DNA of 41,742 bases from an uncultured Scytonema sp. (GCA_937873135.1 CALMVQ010000196.1:1-41742), one strand, 5' to 3'. Shown: positions 26,631 to 35,470, numbered from the stretch's first letter. Numbers and translations are program-made. The notes: generated from the sequence alone by a model not told the origin.

Positions 26631-27857
26631 TCAATTGACTTTTAATCCCAGAGAACCTTTCAGTTTGAGCCAATGTTGTCGCAGTTTCCAGAATTTACTG
26701 CTCTCCATTGCTTGAATTATATTTTGACAACTCCCCCAGCCTACATGAGCTTGTTGCAACTGAGACTGAAGTTGTTGCTGTTGTAGTTGAGAGCGCTCTA
26801 AGTTGGCTTCCGTATGTTGTAATTTTAACTGCAATTGCTCTAGCTCAACTTCCGTTTGTTGCACTTCCTCTTGTAGGTGATCGCATTCTACTTGTTTTTG
26901 CTGATATTGGGATTGCGATCGCTCTATTTCGGTTTTGTAATCTTTGAGTTGAATTTGTGACTGCTCTAGTTCTAAGCGAATTTGCTCTAGCTGATTGTGG
27001 GTAAACTTAAATTCATTAACCTGTTCAGAATATTCTTGATTCAAAGATGTGTACTTTCCTTCTAAAGCTGCATACTTTTCTTCTAAAGCTGCATACTTTC
27101 CTTCTAAAGCTGCATGCATTCCTTCTAAAGCTATATATTTCCCCTCTAATGATGAAGGAAATGCTCTGACGATAAACTGTAATGTATCTGCATCTTCATC
27201 TTGTTCAATTTCTTGGAGAATTCTCATATCAAAACTCTCCTTATTTATATTTGGTATCAAATTAGACATTGATAAAACCGGAATTTTCGTTCGTTCCATC
27301 TGATTTACAAAGTATCCAGAACGAGCAAACAATTCCTCAACTGTTTTCCGCGTAAAAAACCTGAGGTGAGTATTGTCTAAAATGCCTTGTGTCATATACT
27401 CAAATCGTCCCTGCAATAAAGCCAATCGAATGGCTCCATGAGCAATATTGGGAATTGAAGCCACCACATATCCTTCTGGCTTTAATAACTGCCGAGTTTC
27501 CTCCAGCACTTTCCACGGATCGCGCAGGTGTTCTAATACATCTCCAAATACAACTACATCAAAAGCTTGTTGGGGTAAAATTTCAGCCAGAGACACAAAA
27601 TCTAAATCGACAACAATAACTTGTTCGCAATATTGTTCAGCAACTTTCGCTGCCTGAGGATTTACCTCAACGCCTGTAACCTGGCATCCCTTAGCAGTAA
27701 GCATTTGAGCAAAATCACCTACTGCACAGCCAAAATCGATAACTCGCTTGTTATTTCCTACCAAGCGCAGCATTTTCTTCAAACTATTATTATCATCTAA
27801 ATCATCTTCAGATATATTTGATATTAAATGATAACTTTTCTCATTATTAGTATTCAT
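26631..27857 (-). CDS. SAM-dependent methyltransferase with long C-terminal coiled coil
   Basis: About 408 residues from the ATG at 27857. The class I methyltransferase domain fills the first 200: SAM-binding motif I VIDFGCAVGDFAQMLT, motif II acidic VIVVDLDF, and VVVFGDVLEHLRDPWKVLEE with the IPNIAHGAIR that follows. From about residue 235 there is a long Leu/Glu/Gln coiled coil, beginning with heptads AALEGKY written by a 21-bp tandem repeat. The layout recalls the WbdD-type methyltransferase/coiled-coil rulers that terminate O-antigen chains and set their length, though no kinase domain is present; that comparison is inference. The ATG overlaps the stop of a preceding frame as ATGA, and AGGA lies 8 nt upstream, so this start is preferred over one 20 codons earlier. 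Confidence 0.85.
   Translation of the reverse strand: MNTNNEKSYHLISNISEDDLDDNNSLKKMLRLVGNNKRVIDFGCAVGDFAQMLTAKGCQVTGVEVNPQAAKVAEQYCEQVIVVDLDFVSLAEILPQQAFDVVVFGDVLEHLRDPWKVLEETRQLLKPEGYVVASIPNIAHGAIRLALLQGRFEYMTQGILDNTHLRFFTRKTVEELFARSGYFVNQMERTKIPVLSMSNLIPNINKESFDMRILQEIEQDEDADTLQFIVRAFPSSLEGKYIALEGMHAALEGKYAALEEKYAALEGKYTSLNQEYSEQVNEFKFTHNQLEQIRLELEQSQIQLKDYKTEIERSQSQYQQKQVECDHLQEEVQQTEVELEQLQLKLQHTEANLERSQLQQQQLQSQLQQAHVGWGSCQNIIQAMESSKFWKLRQHWLKLKGSLGLKVN
27058..27150. repeat. 21-bp tandem repeat encoding coiled-coil heptads
   Basis: The motif TCTAAAGCTGCATACTTT recurs with starts at 27061, 27082, 27103 and 27124, and a diverged copy at 27145: exactly 21 bp apart, 7 codons each. It encodes repeated heptads such as AALEGKY in the methyltransferase, so unit gain or loss would lengthen or shorten the coiled coil without a frameshift. 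Confidence 0.9.
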
Positions 27858-28195
27858 CGGAAAAATCCTCGGTACGCGGGAAACCCCGAAGTTTGTTGCT
27901 GACTCAGGAAGTAACAAACGTTATTTATATCGTGTAGGTAAGCGACACGTGCGAATTTATTCGCCTCCAATCTAATTTGCATAGTTATATCCATCTTTTC
28001 CATGTATCCTTTTACAGAGCTTATGAGATATTCCTTGAACACATCCTTTTTTAGTTGAGATATTGAAACTGCCTGACGTTCTAATCGCCACTTTTCCAAC
28101 ATACTCACCGATGTTTTTACCAGTCTTGATAATAGGCTTAACCTTATAAACCTGTTTAACTGTCTTCTTCTAGAGTTCGTGGACTGGCTGCGCAT
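27854..28195 (-). CDS. possible small gene or remnant before the methyltransferase
   Basis: 113 codons whose TGA overlaps the methyltransferase ATG (ATGA), a pattern typical of translational coupling. The product is very basic at the N-terminus (SRRRQLNRFIRLSLLSRLVK) and helical further on (MEKMDITMQIRLEANKFARV). There is no recognised domain. The start has no good Shine-Dalgarno sequence, and the last dozen codons look like repeat-derived sequence. It may be a decayed gene of the polysaccharide locus or a chance frame. The bases between 28196 and 28299 hold nothing else I can identify. Confidence 0.3.
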   Translation of the reverse strand: MRSQSTNSRRRQLNRFIRLSLLSRLVKTSVSMLEKWRLERQAVSISQLKKDVFKEYLISSVKGYMEKMDITMQIRLEANKFARVAYLHDINNVCYFLSQQQTSGFPAYRGFFR

Positions 28196-28299
28196 CCCGA
28201 AGTAGGAACTTTAACACTTACCGATAACGTAGTCAGTTAAGACTTAAGCGGGTCAGCTATTTCTAAAAACCGTGAACGCCTAGTAGCACTTGCTAGACG

Positions 28300-28320
28300 C
28301 CCCGTGTCTTTAGACCGGGG
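28300..28320 (-). terminator. hairpin at the 3-prime end of the ABC ATPase gene
   Basis: CCCCG/CGGGG and GTC/GAC pair around a TTTA loop with one bulged base. The TAA stop of the ABC ATPase gene (28310-28312) lies inside the loop region, so the last codons of the gene are part of the hairpin. It resembles short CCCCGTCT...AGACGGGG palindromes scattered in cyanobacteria or at IS200/IS605 ends. It may act as a transcription brake; there is no clear T-run after it. Confidence 0.4.
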
Positions 28321-29662
28321 TTGCTGACGCAATTAGACTCTCATCGTAATTTGCAGACATTGGTAATTGCTGAGACACTTTAACATTCATTGGGGTGTCT
28401 ACTAACGCATGAACGCGCTTACCTGTATCGGGGGGTAAAATCTGAAAAACCATTGCATTGTCAATCCAATCAAACGTCATTGCTGTGTAGTTTTCTGCAC
28501 CAGCTACTGTTAAACTATAAGAACCCGGACGCAAGGGCAAATGGAATTTGAACTCAATTTGCCATTGAGTTTGTGGTTCTAACTTATTAATGGGACAGTT
28601 TTCTTCAATAGTGTTACTACCAATAAGTTCGTTGCCATTTTTATCACAAATGAAAAAACCAAGAATACAGCTTTGTAAAGGCTCATAAACCTGGAGATCG
28701 ACAAGTAAGGTGACTTGTTCGTTAAACCCGAAGATAGGAATCTCTCCCGGCGTTTCTCCTAAGTGGTTAAGCAGTGTGACATTTTCAATCAGCGCTTTGC
28801 GATTTCCTCTTCGCGTAGGTTTAACTTTAACTGCAGATGAGGTATGCGATTTCTGTTGCGTACTAGCATTGTCATTAACGACAGAATTTTCTTGCACTTC
28901 CTCTTCAATAGGTGTGATTCCCAATTCTGTTTCCGTTACAAGCTTCATGTACTTTATGATGACTGCGTTGGGAGATCCAGAAGCATAGATTTTGCCTTGA
29001 TTAATCATGACAGCCGAATTACACAACGTCTTAATTGCACCGGAATCATGGGAGACAAACAGTGTTGTTACCCCAGAATCCATCAAAGCTCTCATTCGCC
29101 GGATACAACGATGTTGAAACACAATGTCTCCCACCGCGAGCGCTTCATCAACAATTAAAATTTCCGGATCAACATTCACCGCCACAGCAAAAGCCAAACG
29201 GATGAACATCCCGCTAGAGTAAGTCTTAACAGGCTGATCAATAAAATCTCCTATATCAGCAAACCCAGCAATTTCATCAAATTTATCTTCTATTTCTTTT
29301 TGGCTTAACCCCAACAATCGCCCATTAAAAAATACGTTTTGCCGCCCAGTGAACTCTAAATTAAACCCACTCCCTAACTCCAACAATGCAGAAACCCTGC
29401 CTTTAACAATGACTTCTCCTGTAGTTGGTGTCAGTGTCCCCGCAATAATTTGCAGCATTGTACTTTTCCCGGAGCCATTACGCCCAACAATTCCTACCGT
29501 CTTCCCTTTGGGAATTTCCAAATTAACATCCTGTAACGCCCAAAATTCGTCACATCTGCTCTTTCCTGGTAATAAAAGTTCCTTAAGCCGATCTCGAGGA
29601 TGAGCATACCGCTTAAAGCACTTTGAGACATTCTTAAGGGAAATTACAATCTCCTTGCCCAT
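28310..29662 (-). CDS. polysaccharide ABC exporter ATP-binding protein with Wzt-like C-terminal domain
   Basis: 450 residues. ATPase half: Walker A GIVGRNGSGKST, signature YSSGMFIRLAFA, Walker B ILIVDEALAVGD, switch His in LFVSHDSGA. It belongs to the Wzt/TagH/KpsT group, with the RGRVSALLELGSGFNLEFTG stretch (written KGRVSALLELG here) typical of that group. Residues from about 290 form a beta-rich domain (VTLLVDLQVYEPLQSCILGF, WQIEFKFHLPLRPGSYSLTV) like the carbohydrate-binding C-terminus of Wzt, which recognises the finished O-polysaccharide. It works with the permease encoded just upstream, exporting an undecaprenyl-linked glycan across the inner membrane. Confidence 0.93.
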   Translation of the reverse strand: MGKEIVISLKNVSKCFKRYAHPRDRLKELLLPGKSRCDEFWALQDVNLEIPKGKTVGIVGRNGSGKSTMLQIIAGTLTPTTGEVIVKGRVSALLELGSGFNLEFTGRQNVFFNGRLLGLSQKEIEDKFDEIAGFADIGDFIDQPVKTYSSGMFIRLAFAVAVNVDPEILIVDEALAVGDIVFQHRCIRRMRALMDSGVTTLFVSHDSGAIKTLCNSAVMINQGKIYASGSPNAVIIKYMKLVTETELGITPIEEEVQENSVVNDNASTQQKSHTSSAVKVKPTRRGNRKALIENVTLLNHLGETPGEIPIFGFNEQVTLLVDLQVYEPLQSCILGFFICDKNGNELIGSNTIEENCPINKLEPQTQWQIEFKFHLPLRPGSYSLTVAGAENYTAMTFDWIDNAMVFQILPPDTGKRVHALVDTPMNVKVSQQLPMSANYDESLIASATPV

Positions 29663-29921
29663 GCTTCCGCTATCAATCCTTAAAACTCCTACACCATTAT
29701 CAAATCACACTCTTTAAAAGCAAGTATCATGCATTTTTCCTATTTTGGCAGAATCTATCTCCGATAATTATCTGATCTTAGATTACTCAGTAGAAACAAC
29801 CATGCATGATAGTGAATTCAAGGAGCTTGGTAGCATAGTTTACCTTTATCATCTACTTTGATGTCATCTCTATCTTTAGAAATATCCAAATACCCAAAAG
29901 TTCCCCTACTCTAAAGACTCC

Positions 29922-30770
29922 TCATAATACATCTGCAAACGCCGGCCGCAAACGTCGATAACACCACAGTCCAGCACAAAACACCACAGATGCAATTATT
30001 GCAGAAACTCCCCACTCACCCCAGTGCTTCACTTCTCCCACTAAAACTAGATCTCGGTAAACTTCTGCAATAGCTGCCATCGGATTTAACCAAAATACCC
30101 ACCCCCGTAGTTCCAGTGGAATTGCTGAAGCTGGATAAATAATTGGTGTTAAATACATCCAAATATTTAGAAGAACTCCTAAAGTTTGCGGAATATCACG
30201 CAAAAACACTGTTAATCCCGCAGCTAAATAACCCAATCCTGCTGCTAACAATAGCTGCGGTAGCCAGACCAACGGTAACAGCGCTAAAGTCGGATGTAAA
30301 GTATGAGAGATAATTGCTACTACAACAATTAACGCCATTAAACCAAAAGAACTTTCAATGAATGCTGACAATACTGGCACGAGCGGTAACAATGTTAAGG
30401 GAAATACGACTTTCTTGACTAAATTTGCCTGTCCTACCACCGAATTAGCAGACTGCATGAGACCACTCGTGAAAGCAATCCAAGGAAGCAATCCGGCAAA
30501 TAACCATAGACCAAAAGTTAGATTTTCATTTATTGGCAAGCCCTTGAGAGCCGGCTTAACCTTCAGTACTATCGAAAACACATAAATATAAATGAGTAAC
30601 TGTGACAACTGATTTAACAAAGGCCACAAATTACCTATAACAGAACCTTTGTACCGCGCGTCTAAATCGCGTCGTACCAGAATTCTCAGTAAGTCGAACT
30701 TTGCCCACCACGATTCGTTAATTGGCAAAAAACGTCTGAGATGACTCGCCTTACGGATAACTACTCGCAT
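29922..30770 (-). CDS. polysaccharide ABC exporter permease (Wzm/TagG type)
   Basis: About 282 residues of the ABC-2 type. The cytoplasmic N-terminus has LLRILVRRDLDARYKGSVIG, a hallmark of Wzm/TagG/KpsM permeases, followed by six hydrophobic segments (for example LWLFAGLLPWIAFTSGLMQS, LALLPLVWLPQLLLAAGLGY, LNIWMYLTPIIYPASAIP). The C-terminal FWLNPMAAIAEVYRDLVL motif is also typical. The frame reaches a TTG at 30782, but the ATG at 30770 (MRVVIRK) is taken. With the ATPase downstream (260 bp apart, same strand) it forms a two-component exporter heading the surface-polysaccharide locus. Confidence 0.93.
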   Translation of the reverse strand: MRVVIRKASHLRRFLPINESWWAKFDLLRILVRRDLDARYKGSVIGNLWPLLNQLSQLLIYIYVFSIVLKVKPALKGLPINENLTFGLWLFAGLLPWIAFTSGLMQSANSVVGQANLVKKVVFPLTLLPLVPVLSAFIESSFGLMALIVVVAIISHTLHPTLALLPLVWLPQLLLAAGLGYLAAGLTVFLRDIPQTLGVLLNIWMYLTPIIYPASAIPLELRGWVFWLNPMAAIAEVYRDLVLVGEVKHWGEWGVSAIIASVVFCAGLWCYRRLRPAFADVL

Positions 30771-31130
30771 TGGTCGCAACAATTCCTATTTCCTCGCTTA
30801 CTATTTACATACTTAACTTGGTCTGCTCAGTCGGAATTATGTAACTTAATTTATAGCTAGCGCAAATGTATTTCGAGAGGAGACTGCCGCTCAGGTACTT
30901 GAGGCGTCCCTTGAGCATAATTCCCACGCGCTTTCCCTTAGTGGCAATCATGGCAGCATAGCTGAACTCTCCTCATCTGTTGTAGTTTTGAACTGCATCG
31001 TCGCCTCATAATACATTCAGGTGTGGCAATCAGATTAATCTAAATATAATAATCTTTTGGCTTCAGGCATTTAAGCAGAGTGCCGTCTTCAGCTACACTG
31101 AGTCTTGTTTATCGCATTGATTTAGTTGGC
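30771..31130. other. divergent intergenic region between the exporter and the DUF2862 gene
   Basis: 360 bp between leftward and rightward genes, so it should contain both promoters; no -35/-10 pair is clear enough to call. It carries a GGCAGCATAGCTGA copy near 30962, related to the inverted repeat at 3224-3427, and no convincing open frame. Confidence 0.5.
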
Positions 31131-31325
31131 ATGGAAATCGGACAAAGAGTTAAAGTTTATCGTTTGCGCGATCGCGTATCTCGTCCTATCGTCAAAAGGC
31201 TGGGACAAGTAGGCACTATACAAGGCTTCAAAATGACCGATAGCAGCGGTGTCGGCATCGTGGTGAAGTTTGAAGATAATTTTACCACTTGGTTTTTTGA
31301 AGATGAACTCAAACTCGCGCAGTAG
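31131..31325 (+). CDS. DUF2862 family small cyanobacterial protein
   Basis: 64 residues starting MEIGQRVKVYRLRDRVSRP, continuing GQVGTIQGFKMTDSSG and ending with FEDNFTTWFFEDELK. This matches the DUF2862 family found in cyanobacteria and probably forms a small SH3-like beta barrel (inference from alternating hydrophobic strands). The frame can be extended upstream to a GTG at 31080, but the ATG at 31131 fits the family length. It is followed on the same strand by the ArsA-like gene and chlG. The function is unknown. Confidence 0.85.
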   Translation: MEIGQRVKVYRLRDRVSRPIVKRLGQVGTIQGFKMTDSSGVGIVVKFEDNFTTWFFEDELKLAQ

Positions 31326-31398
31326 CCAGAGGAAGCTTCTAAGAGCCGAGTGCTAAGTTGGAGTTAAAAAGTCGGCTTGAAAAATTAGGAATGAAGAA

Positions 31399-32496
31399 AT
31401 GGCCCTGATATTGACATTTTTGGGCAAAGACAGCACCAATCGAACACAAATTGCGATCGCTACGGCCAAGTTATTAGCAAGCCAAGGAAAGCGTGTCCTC
31501 CTAGCTGGACAAGCAGAACCAACATTGCCAACTCTTTTAGGTGTCCCTGTTGGTTACGATCCTCAGGAAATTGGTGCTAATTTGCATGTCGTTCAGTTTC
31601 ATACCTCCTCACTGCTAGAACGTACTTGGGAGGAAGTGAAAAAACTGGAGAGGCAATATCTCCGTAGCCCTTTTCTGAAGGATATTTATGGTCAAGAGCT
31701 GCCAGTCTTGCCGGGTATGGATGGCGCTCTTGCCTTGAATGCCATCCGCGAGTACGACGAAAGTGGCAAATATGATGCGATCGTCTACGACGGTACGGGT
31801 GACGCCTCTATGTTGCGAATATTAGGTATGGCAGAGTCTCTGAGCTGGTACGTGCGGCGGGTTCGGCAATTATTTGTCAATTCTGACATAGGCAAAGCAA
31901 TTTCCGAATCACCCTTTGTTCAACCGCTCATTAGCACATTTTTCAATATTAACTGGACGACCGAGACTTTTGCTCAACCTACCAACCAAATTAATAACTT
32001 ACTCGATAAAGGGAAAGCAGTTCTTGCCGATTCCAAGCGGGTTGCAGCTTTCTTAGTCACAACAGAAGATCCTGTTGAAGTGGCGACGGCTCGTTATCTT
32101 TGGGGTAGCTCTCAACAAATCGGTCTCACTGTTGGAGGGACGATAGTTGTATCGGATAATACAAGCATTCTATCAGCAGATTTTTCTCCCCTACCAGTCA
32201 GTGTCGTTCCTAACCCCACACAGGGTGATTGGCAACCATTAATCGATGCTTTACCCAACTTTGTCGAACAAGCAACACAAGCTCCCAAGCCGATCGAATT
32301 TGATATCTCTGCCCGTCAAGTACGCTTATTCTTACCAGGATTTGAGAAAAAGCAAGTTAAACTGACTCAGTATGGACCAGAAGTCACCGTGGAAGCAGGA
32401 GATCAACGACGTAATATTGTCCCACCTCCATCCTTAAGTGGCAAGACTATTACTGGCGCAAAGTTTCAGAATAATTATTTGATAATCTCGTTTTGA
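31399..32496 (+). CDS. ArsA/Get3-like P-loop protein with degenerate Walker A and C-terminal alpha-crystallin-like domain
   Basis: 365 residues. Overall pattern of the ArsA/GET3 anion-transporting ATPase group: LILTFLGKDSTNRTQIAIAT at the start, KYDAIVYDGTGDASMLRIL as the Walker B-like region, FLVTTEDPVEVATARYLW later. The P-loop that should read GKGGVGKTT is GKDSTNRTQ, keeping the signature Lys but replacing the catalytic Lys with Arg and losing the Gly residues. The last 70 residues (ARQVRLFLPGFEKKQVKLTQ) look like the HSP20-like domain found fused to plant and cyanobacterial ArsA homologues. It lies 185 bp upstream of chlG on the same strand; I recall this order in other cyanobacteria. It is probably a chaperone or targeting factor; ATP hydrolysis is doubtful. 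Confidence 0.82.
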   Translation: MALILTFLGKDSTNRTQIAIATAKLLASQGKRVLLAGQAEPTLPTLLGVPVGYDPQEIGANLHVVQFHTSSLLERTWEEVKKLERQYLRSPFLKDIYGQELPVLPGMDGALALNAIREYDESGKYDAIVYDGTGDASMLRILGMAESLSWYVRRVRQLFVNSDIGKAISESPFVQPLISTFFNINWTTETFAQPTNQINNLLDKGKAVLADSKRVAAFLVTTEDPVEVATARYLWGSSQQIGLTVGGTIVVSDNTSILSADFSPLPVSVVPNPTQGDWQPLIDALPNFVEQATQAPKPIEFDISARQVRLFLPGFEKKQVKLTQYGPEVTVEAGDQRRNIVPPPSLSGKTITGAKFQNNYLIISF

Positions 32497-32681
32497 GAGA
32501 GTTAGGAATTAAGAGGCACAGGGGGTGGAGTTGTTGTAGACATGCAACAAAGTAGCGCTTCTATACAGGAGTTAAGAATAAAATTGAAATTGCTTACTCA
32601 ATGCTCTTTGTACTCTAATTCATAACTTATTTAACAACTTCTCCAATCCTTACTTCTCACTCCTCACTATCACTATGCCTT

Positions 32682-33698
32682 ATGTCTGAATCAACTCCAA
32701 TTACCCCAAATCCCGATTCACAACAGGAAGCAAAAGCTGTTGTTGATCGTAATGCTCAAACCAGGCAACTCCTGGGTATGAAAGGTGCCGCATCAGGGGA
32801 AACCTCTATTTGGAAAATCCGCTTGCAATTGATGAAGCCCATCACCTGGATTCCCCTCATTTGGGGTGTCGTTTGTGGTGCGGCTTCTTCTGGTGAATAT
32901 ACTTGGACACTGGAAAATGTGTTGAAGTCAGCAGCGTGTATGTTACTAGCTGGACCATTGCTGGCAGGTTACACGCAAACTCTAAATGAATACTACGATC
33001 GCGAAATCGATGCCATCAACGAACCTTACCGTCCAATTCCCTCGGGAGCAATTCCCTTACCACAGGTAATTACGCAAATTTGGGTATTGTTTATTGCAGG
33101 CATTGCCTTAGCATTTGCTCTGGATGTTTGGTCAGGGCATCAATTCCCAACTGTAACAGTAACAGCCATACTGGGTTCGTTTATAGCATACATCTATTCC
33201 GCACCACCACTCAAGCTCAAACAAAACGGTTGGCTCAGCGGCTACGCTTTGGGTGCAAGCTACATCGCTTTACCATGGTGTACCGGTCATGCTTTGTTCG
33301 GTGAACTTAATTGGAAAATTATCGTGATCACCGTGGTGTATAGTTTGGCAGGTTTGGGTATTGCCATTGTCAATGACTTTAAAAGTGTGGAAGGCGATCG
33401 CCAATTCGGATTAAAGTCACTACCAGTTATGTTTGGCGTTAGCACTGCAGCATGGATTTGTGTAGTATTAATTGATGTGTTTCAAGCTGCGATCGCAGTT
33501 TATCTCATTAGCATCCATGAAAATTTGTATGCAGCAATTCTACTCCTGCTCGTGATTCCGCAAATCACCTTCCAAGATATGTACTTCTTGCGTGATCCTC
33601 TCAAAAATGATGTCAAGTATCAAGCAAGTGCCCAACCATTTTTGGTATTCGGAATGCTTGTTGCTGGCTTAGCGATCGGTCATGCTGGCGTGTATTAA
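32682..33698 (+). CDS. chlG: chlorophyll a synthase
   Basis: Esterifies chlorophyllide a with geranylgeranyl or phytyl diphosphate, the last step of chlorophyll a synthesis, in the membrane. UbiA-superfamily motifs: NEYYDREIDAINEPYRPIPS (first Asp-rich motif with the chlorophyll-synthase RPIPSGAI) and IAIVNDFKSVEGDRQFGLKS (second). Length 338, with about eight to nine membrane helices and a soluble N-terminus containing RQLLGMKGAASGETSIWKIR, typical of ChlG. The start ATG sits shortly after a run of repeat-type sequence. ChlG works with the photosystem assembly machinery in the thylakoid or its biogenesis centre. Confidence 0.96.
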   Translation: MSESTPITPNPDSQQEAKAVVDRNAQTRQLLGMKGAASGETSIWKIRLQLMKPITWIPLIWGVVCGAASSGEYTWTLENVLKSAACMLLAGPLLAGYTQTLNEYYDREIDAINEPYRPIPSGAIPLPQVITQIWVLFIAGIALAFALDVWSGHQFPTVTVTAILGSFIAYIYSAPPLKLKQNGWLSGYALGASYIALPWCTGHALFGELNWKIIVITVVYSLAGLGIAIVNDFKSVEGDRQFGLKSLPVMFGVSTAAWICVVLIDVFQAAIAVYLISIHENLYAAILLLLVIPQITFQDMYFLRDPLKNDVKYQASAQPFLVFGMLVAGLAIGHAGVY

Positions 33699-33839
33699 AT
33701 AAAGTCACCGAATGAGGAGTTTTAACTTATAATCAACAACTCATAACTCCTGTACAGACGTAACAACGAGGAGCGTCTCTACAACAACTCCTCACTCCCA
33801 AGCCTCCCTTCTTCTTCATAACTCTTTTTAGGATTTACC

Positions 33840-34127
33840 GTGTTACAACTTTTCTATTTCCTAATCAATGCCATTCAACCTTTTCTCGTGCCTATTTGCT
33901 TCTTATGTGCTTGGACATTAATCATTCTTGTTGCTTGGAGTCTTTGGATAACAGCAAGAGACACCGTTAGTAAAGCTCAGGCAATGCATCAAGTACCCTG
34001 TACTGGCTGCCAGTTTTTTACCCAAGATTACCGTCTCAAATGTACCGTTCATCCCTGTATTGCCAACACAGAAGAAGCCATAAATTGTCGGGACTACCAA
34101 CCAAAGACCAATTCCATGTTTTATTAA
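33840..34127 (+). CDS. small cysteine-containing membrane protein
   Basis: 95 residues read from a GTG with AGGA 7 nt upstream. One long or two short hydrophobic helices (PFLVPICFLCAWTLIILVAW) precede a soluble tail with VPCTGCQFFTQDYRLKCTVH, then PCIANTEEAINCRDYQP. The four tail cysteines arranged CxxC...C...C, plus a further C, could bind a metal or iron-sulfur centre (inference). It looks like a conserved cyanobacterial protein, but I have no name for it. It follows chlG by 140 bp and is closed by a strong terminator, so it may share the chlG transcript. Confidence 0.7.
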   Translation: MLQLFYFLINAIQPFLVPICFLCAWTLIILVAWSLWITARDTVSKAQAMHQVPCTGCQFFTQDYRLKCTVHPCIANTEEAINCRDYQPKTNSMFY

Positions 34128-34216
34128 TTGGTCGTTAGTCGTTGAGTTTTAAGTATTAAAAAACATCAGTAAATATAGCAATCCTATCTATTCTCCTTGA
34201 GAATGGGAAGATTCAC

Positions 34217-34253
34217 ACCCCCGACTTCGAGTAAGAAGTCGGGGGTTTTGTTT
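34217..34253 (+). terminator. strong intrinsic terminator
   Basis: ACCCCCGACTTC and GAAGTCGGGGGT form a perfect 12-bp stem around GAGTAA, followed by TTTTGTTT. It ends the rightward group DUF2862 to the 33840 gene and is nearly the same hairpin as the one at 18631. Confidence 0.88.
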
Positions 34254-34345
34254 CTCCAGAACGATCTATGACTCCCGAACCGCTCCTATGAATACCGATT
34301 AAAAACCGCACACGCACGCCAAGGACACAGAGAAATAATATAGGT

Positions 34346-34374
34346 AATATTACACCCCTGTTGGGAGTAATATT
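34346..34374. other. A+T-rich hairpin in the 34128-34513 intergenic region
   Basis: AATATTAC and GTAATATT pair perfectly, with an inner CCC/GGG extension around CTGTT. There is no T-run, so it is not a clear terminator; it may limit read-through from the leftward dehydrogenase gene. The rest of this 386-bp gap holds the terminator at 34217 and fragments of common repeats (for example GAACGCCTGAAGGCGAACGC near 34421). Confidence 0.4.
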
Positions 34375-34513
34375 AATTTCAAGACACATGAACCCATCGT
34401 CAGGGGACGAACAGCCGTACCCTACACAGAACGCCTGAAGGCGAACGCCCCTACATGGTTATCTGTCGCATTCTTTTTTCAAACTGGTTTAACAACTAAC
34501 TATTAACCATTTA

Positions 34514-35470
34514 TTAACTACTAACTTCTAGCAAGACTTTTAAAACACCTTTAGTCTGGGCGTGTTCAAAAGCAGTTAGCCCTTCGGTAAGGGGGTAGCG
34601 AGCCTGAATAAGTGACTTGACATCAACGCTTTCTTGTGATAGCAAATTGAGCGCAGCCGAAAAGGGACCACAACGGGAGCCAATCAAGGTAATTTCGTCC
34701 ACTACCAAAGAGGAAGCATCCAAGCTCAGCTTCCCAGCATAAGTACTTTTAAGCACCAAAGTGCCTCGTGGACGTAAAGCGCGGTGGGCGATCGCAAATC
34801 CGTCAGCGTTTCCAGTACACTCTACTGAAATATCAAATGTTCTGTCTACTACTGCGTCCGCTAAACCTGTTTTAATACCCAGCGCCTCTAGGTTAGCAAG
34901 TTTGTCTTGATGGCGTCCTATAACCAAAAGATCGCAGCCAGTTAAAGCTAATGTTTGCGCCACTAATTGCCCAAGCTTCCCATCCCCAATCACCAACACC
35001 CGATGATCTGGAAGTAACGCCACCTGCTGCTGGATTTCCAGCGCTGCGGCTAAAGGTTCGGTAAATGTTGCGACTTCTGTAGGGACATTCTCTGGAACAG
35101 GATGCAAGTTCTCTATCGGCAAACACAGATAGTCAGCAAAGGCTCCGTTACGATTAACAATCCCAAGAACAGTGCGGTTTTCACAGTGAGTCGATTGTCC
35201 ACTACGACAGAAACGACACTTTCCGCAAACCGCATTGATTTCTCCAACGACGCGCTGGTTGACTAAATGTTCTGGTCCTTGTTCGACCACACCAACAAAT
35301 TCGTGTCCTATAATACCAGTATATGGATAATAGCCTCTCTTAAGTTCGATGTCAGTATTACAGACACCTGCACACAAAACGCGCACTAAGGCTTCACCTG
35401 GTGGCGGTTCGGGAGTAGGGATATCAGTGCGGAGTTGTAGTTGATTGTTTTCGAGCCAAAGTCCTTTCAT
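34514..35470 (-). CDS. zinc-dependent medium-chain alcohol dehydrogenase
   Basis: 318 residues of the MDR superfamily. Catalytic zinc ligands lie in VRVLCAGVCNTDIELKRG (Cys), GHEFVG (His-Glu) and the later TEPLAAALE. The structural zinc lobe is CGKCRFCRSGQSTHC with all four cysteines. The nucleotide-binding motif GDGKLGQLVAQTL follows. The protein is somewhat shorter than the 340-350 residues usual for the family, but motifs are intact. The substrate is unknown; sorbitol or threonine-type dehydrogenases have similar zinc lobes. It is transcribed alone, away from the repeat-rich region at 35471-36150. Confidence 0.9.
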   Translation of the reverse strand: MKGLWLENNQLQLRTDIPTPEPPPGEALVRVLCAGVCNTDIELKRGYYPYTGIIGHEFVGVVEQGPEHLVNQRVVGEINAVCGKCRFCRSGQSTHCENRTVLGIVNRNGAFADYLCLPIENLHPVPENVPTEVATFTEPLAAALEIQQQVALLPDHRVLVIGDGKLGQLVAQTLALTGCDLLVIGRHQDKLANLEALGIKTGLADAVVDRTFDISVECTGNADGFAIAHRALRPRGTLVLKSTYAGKLSLDASSLVVDEITLIGSRCGPFSAALNLLSQESVDVKSLIQARYPLTEGLTAFEHAQTKGVLKVLLEVSS

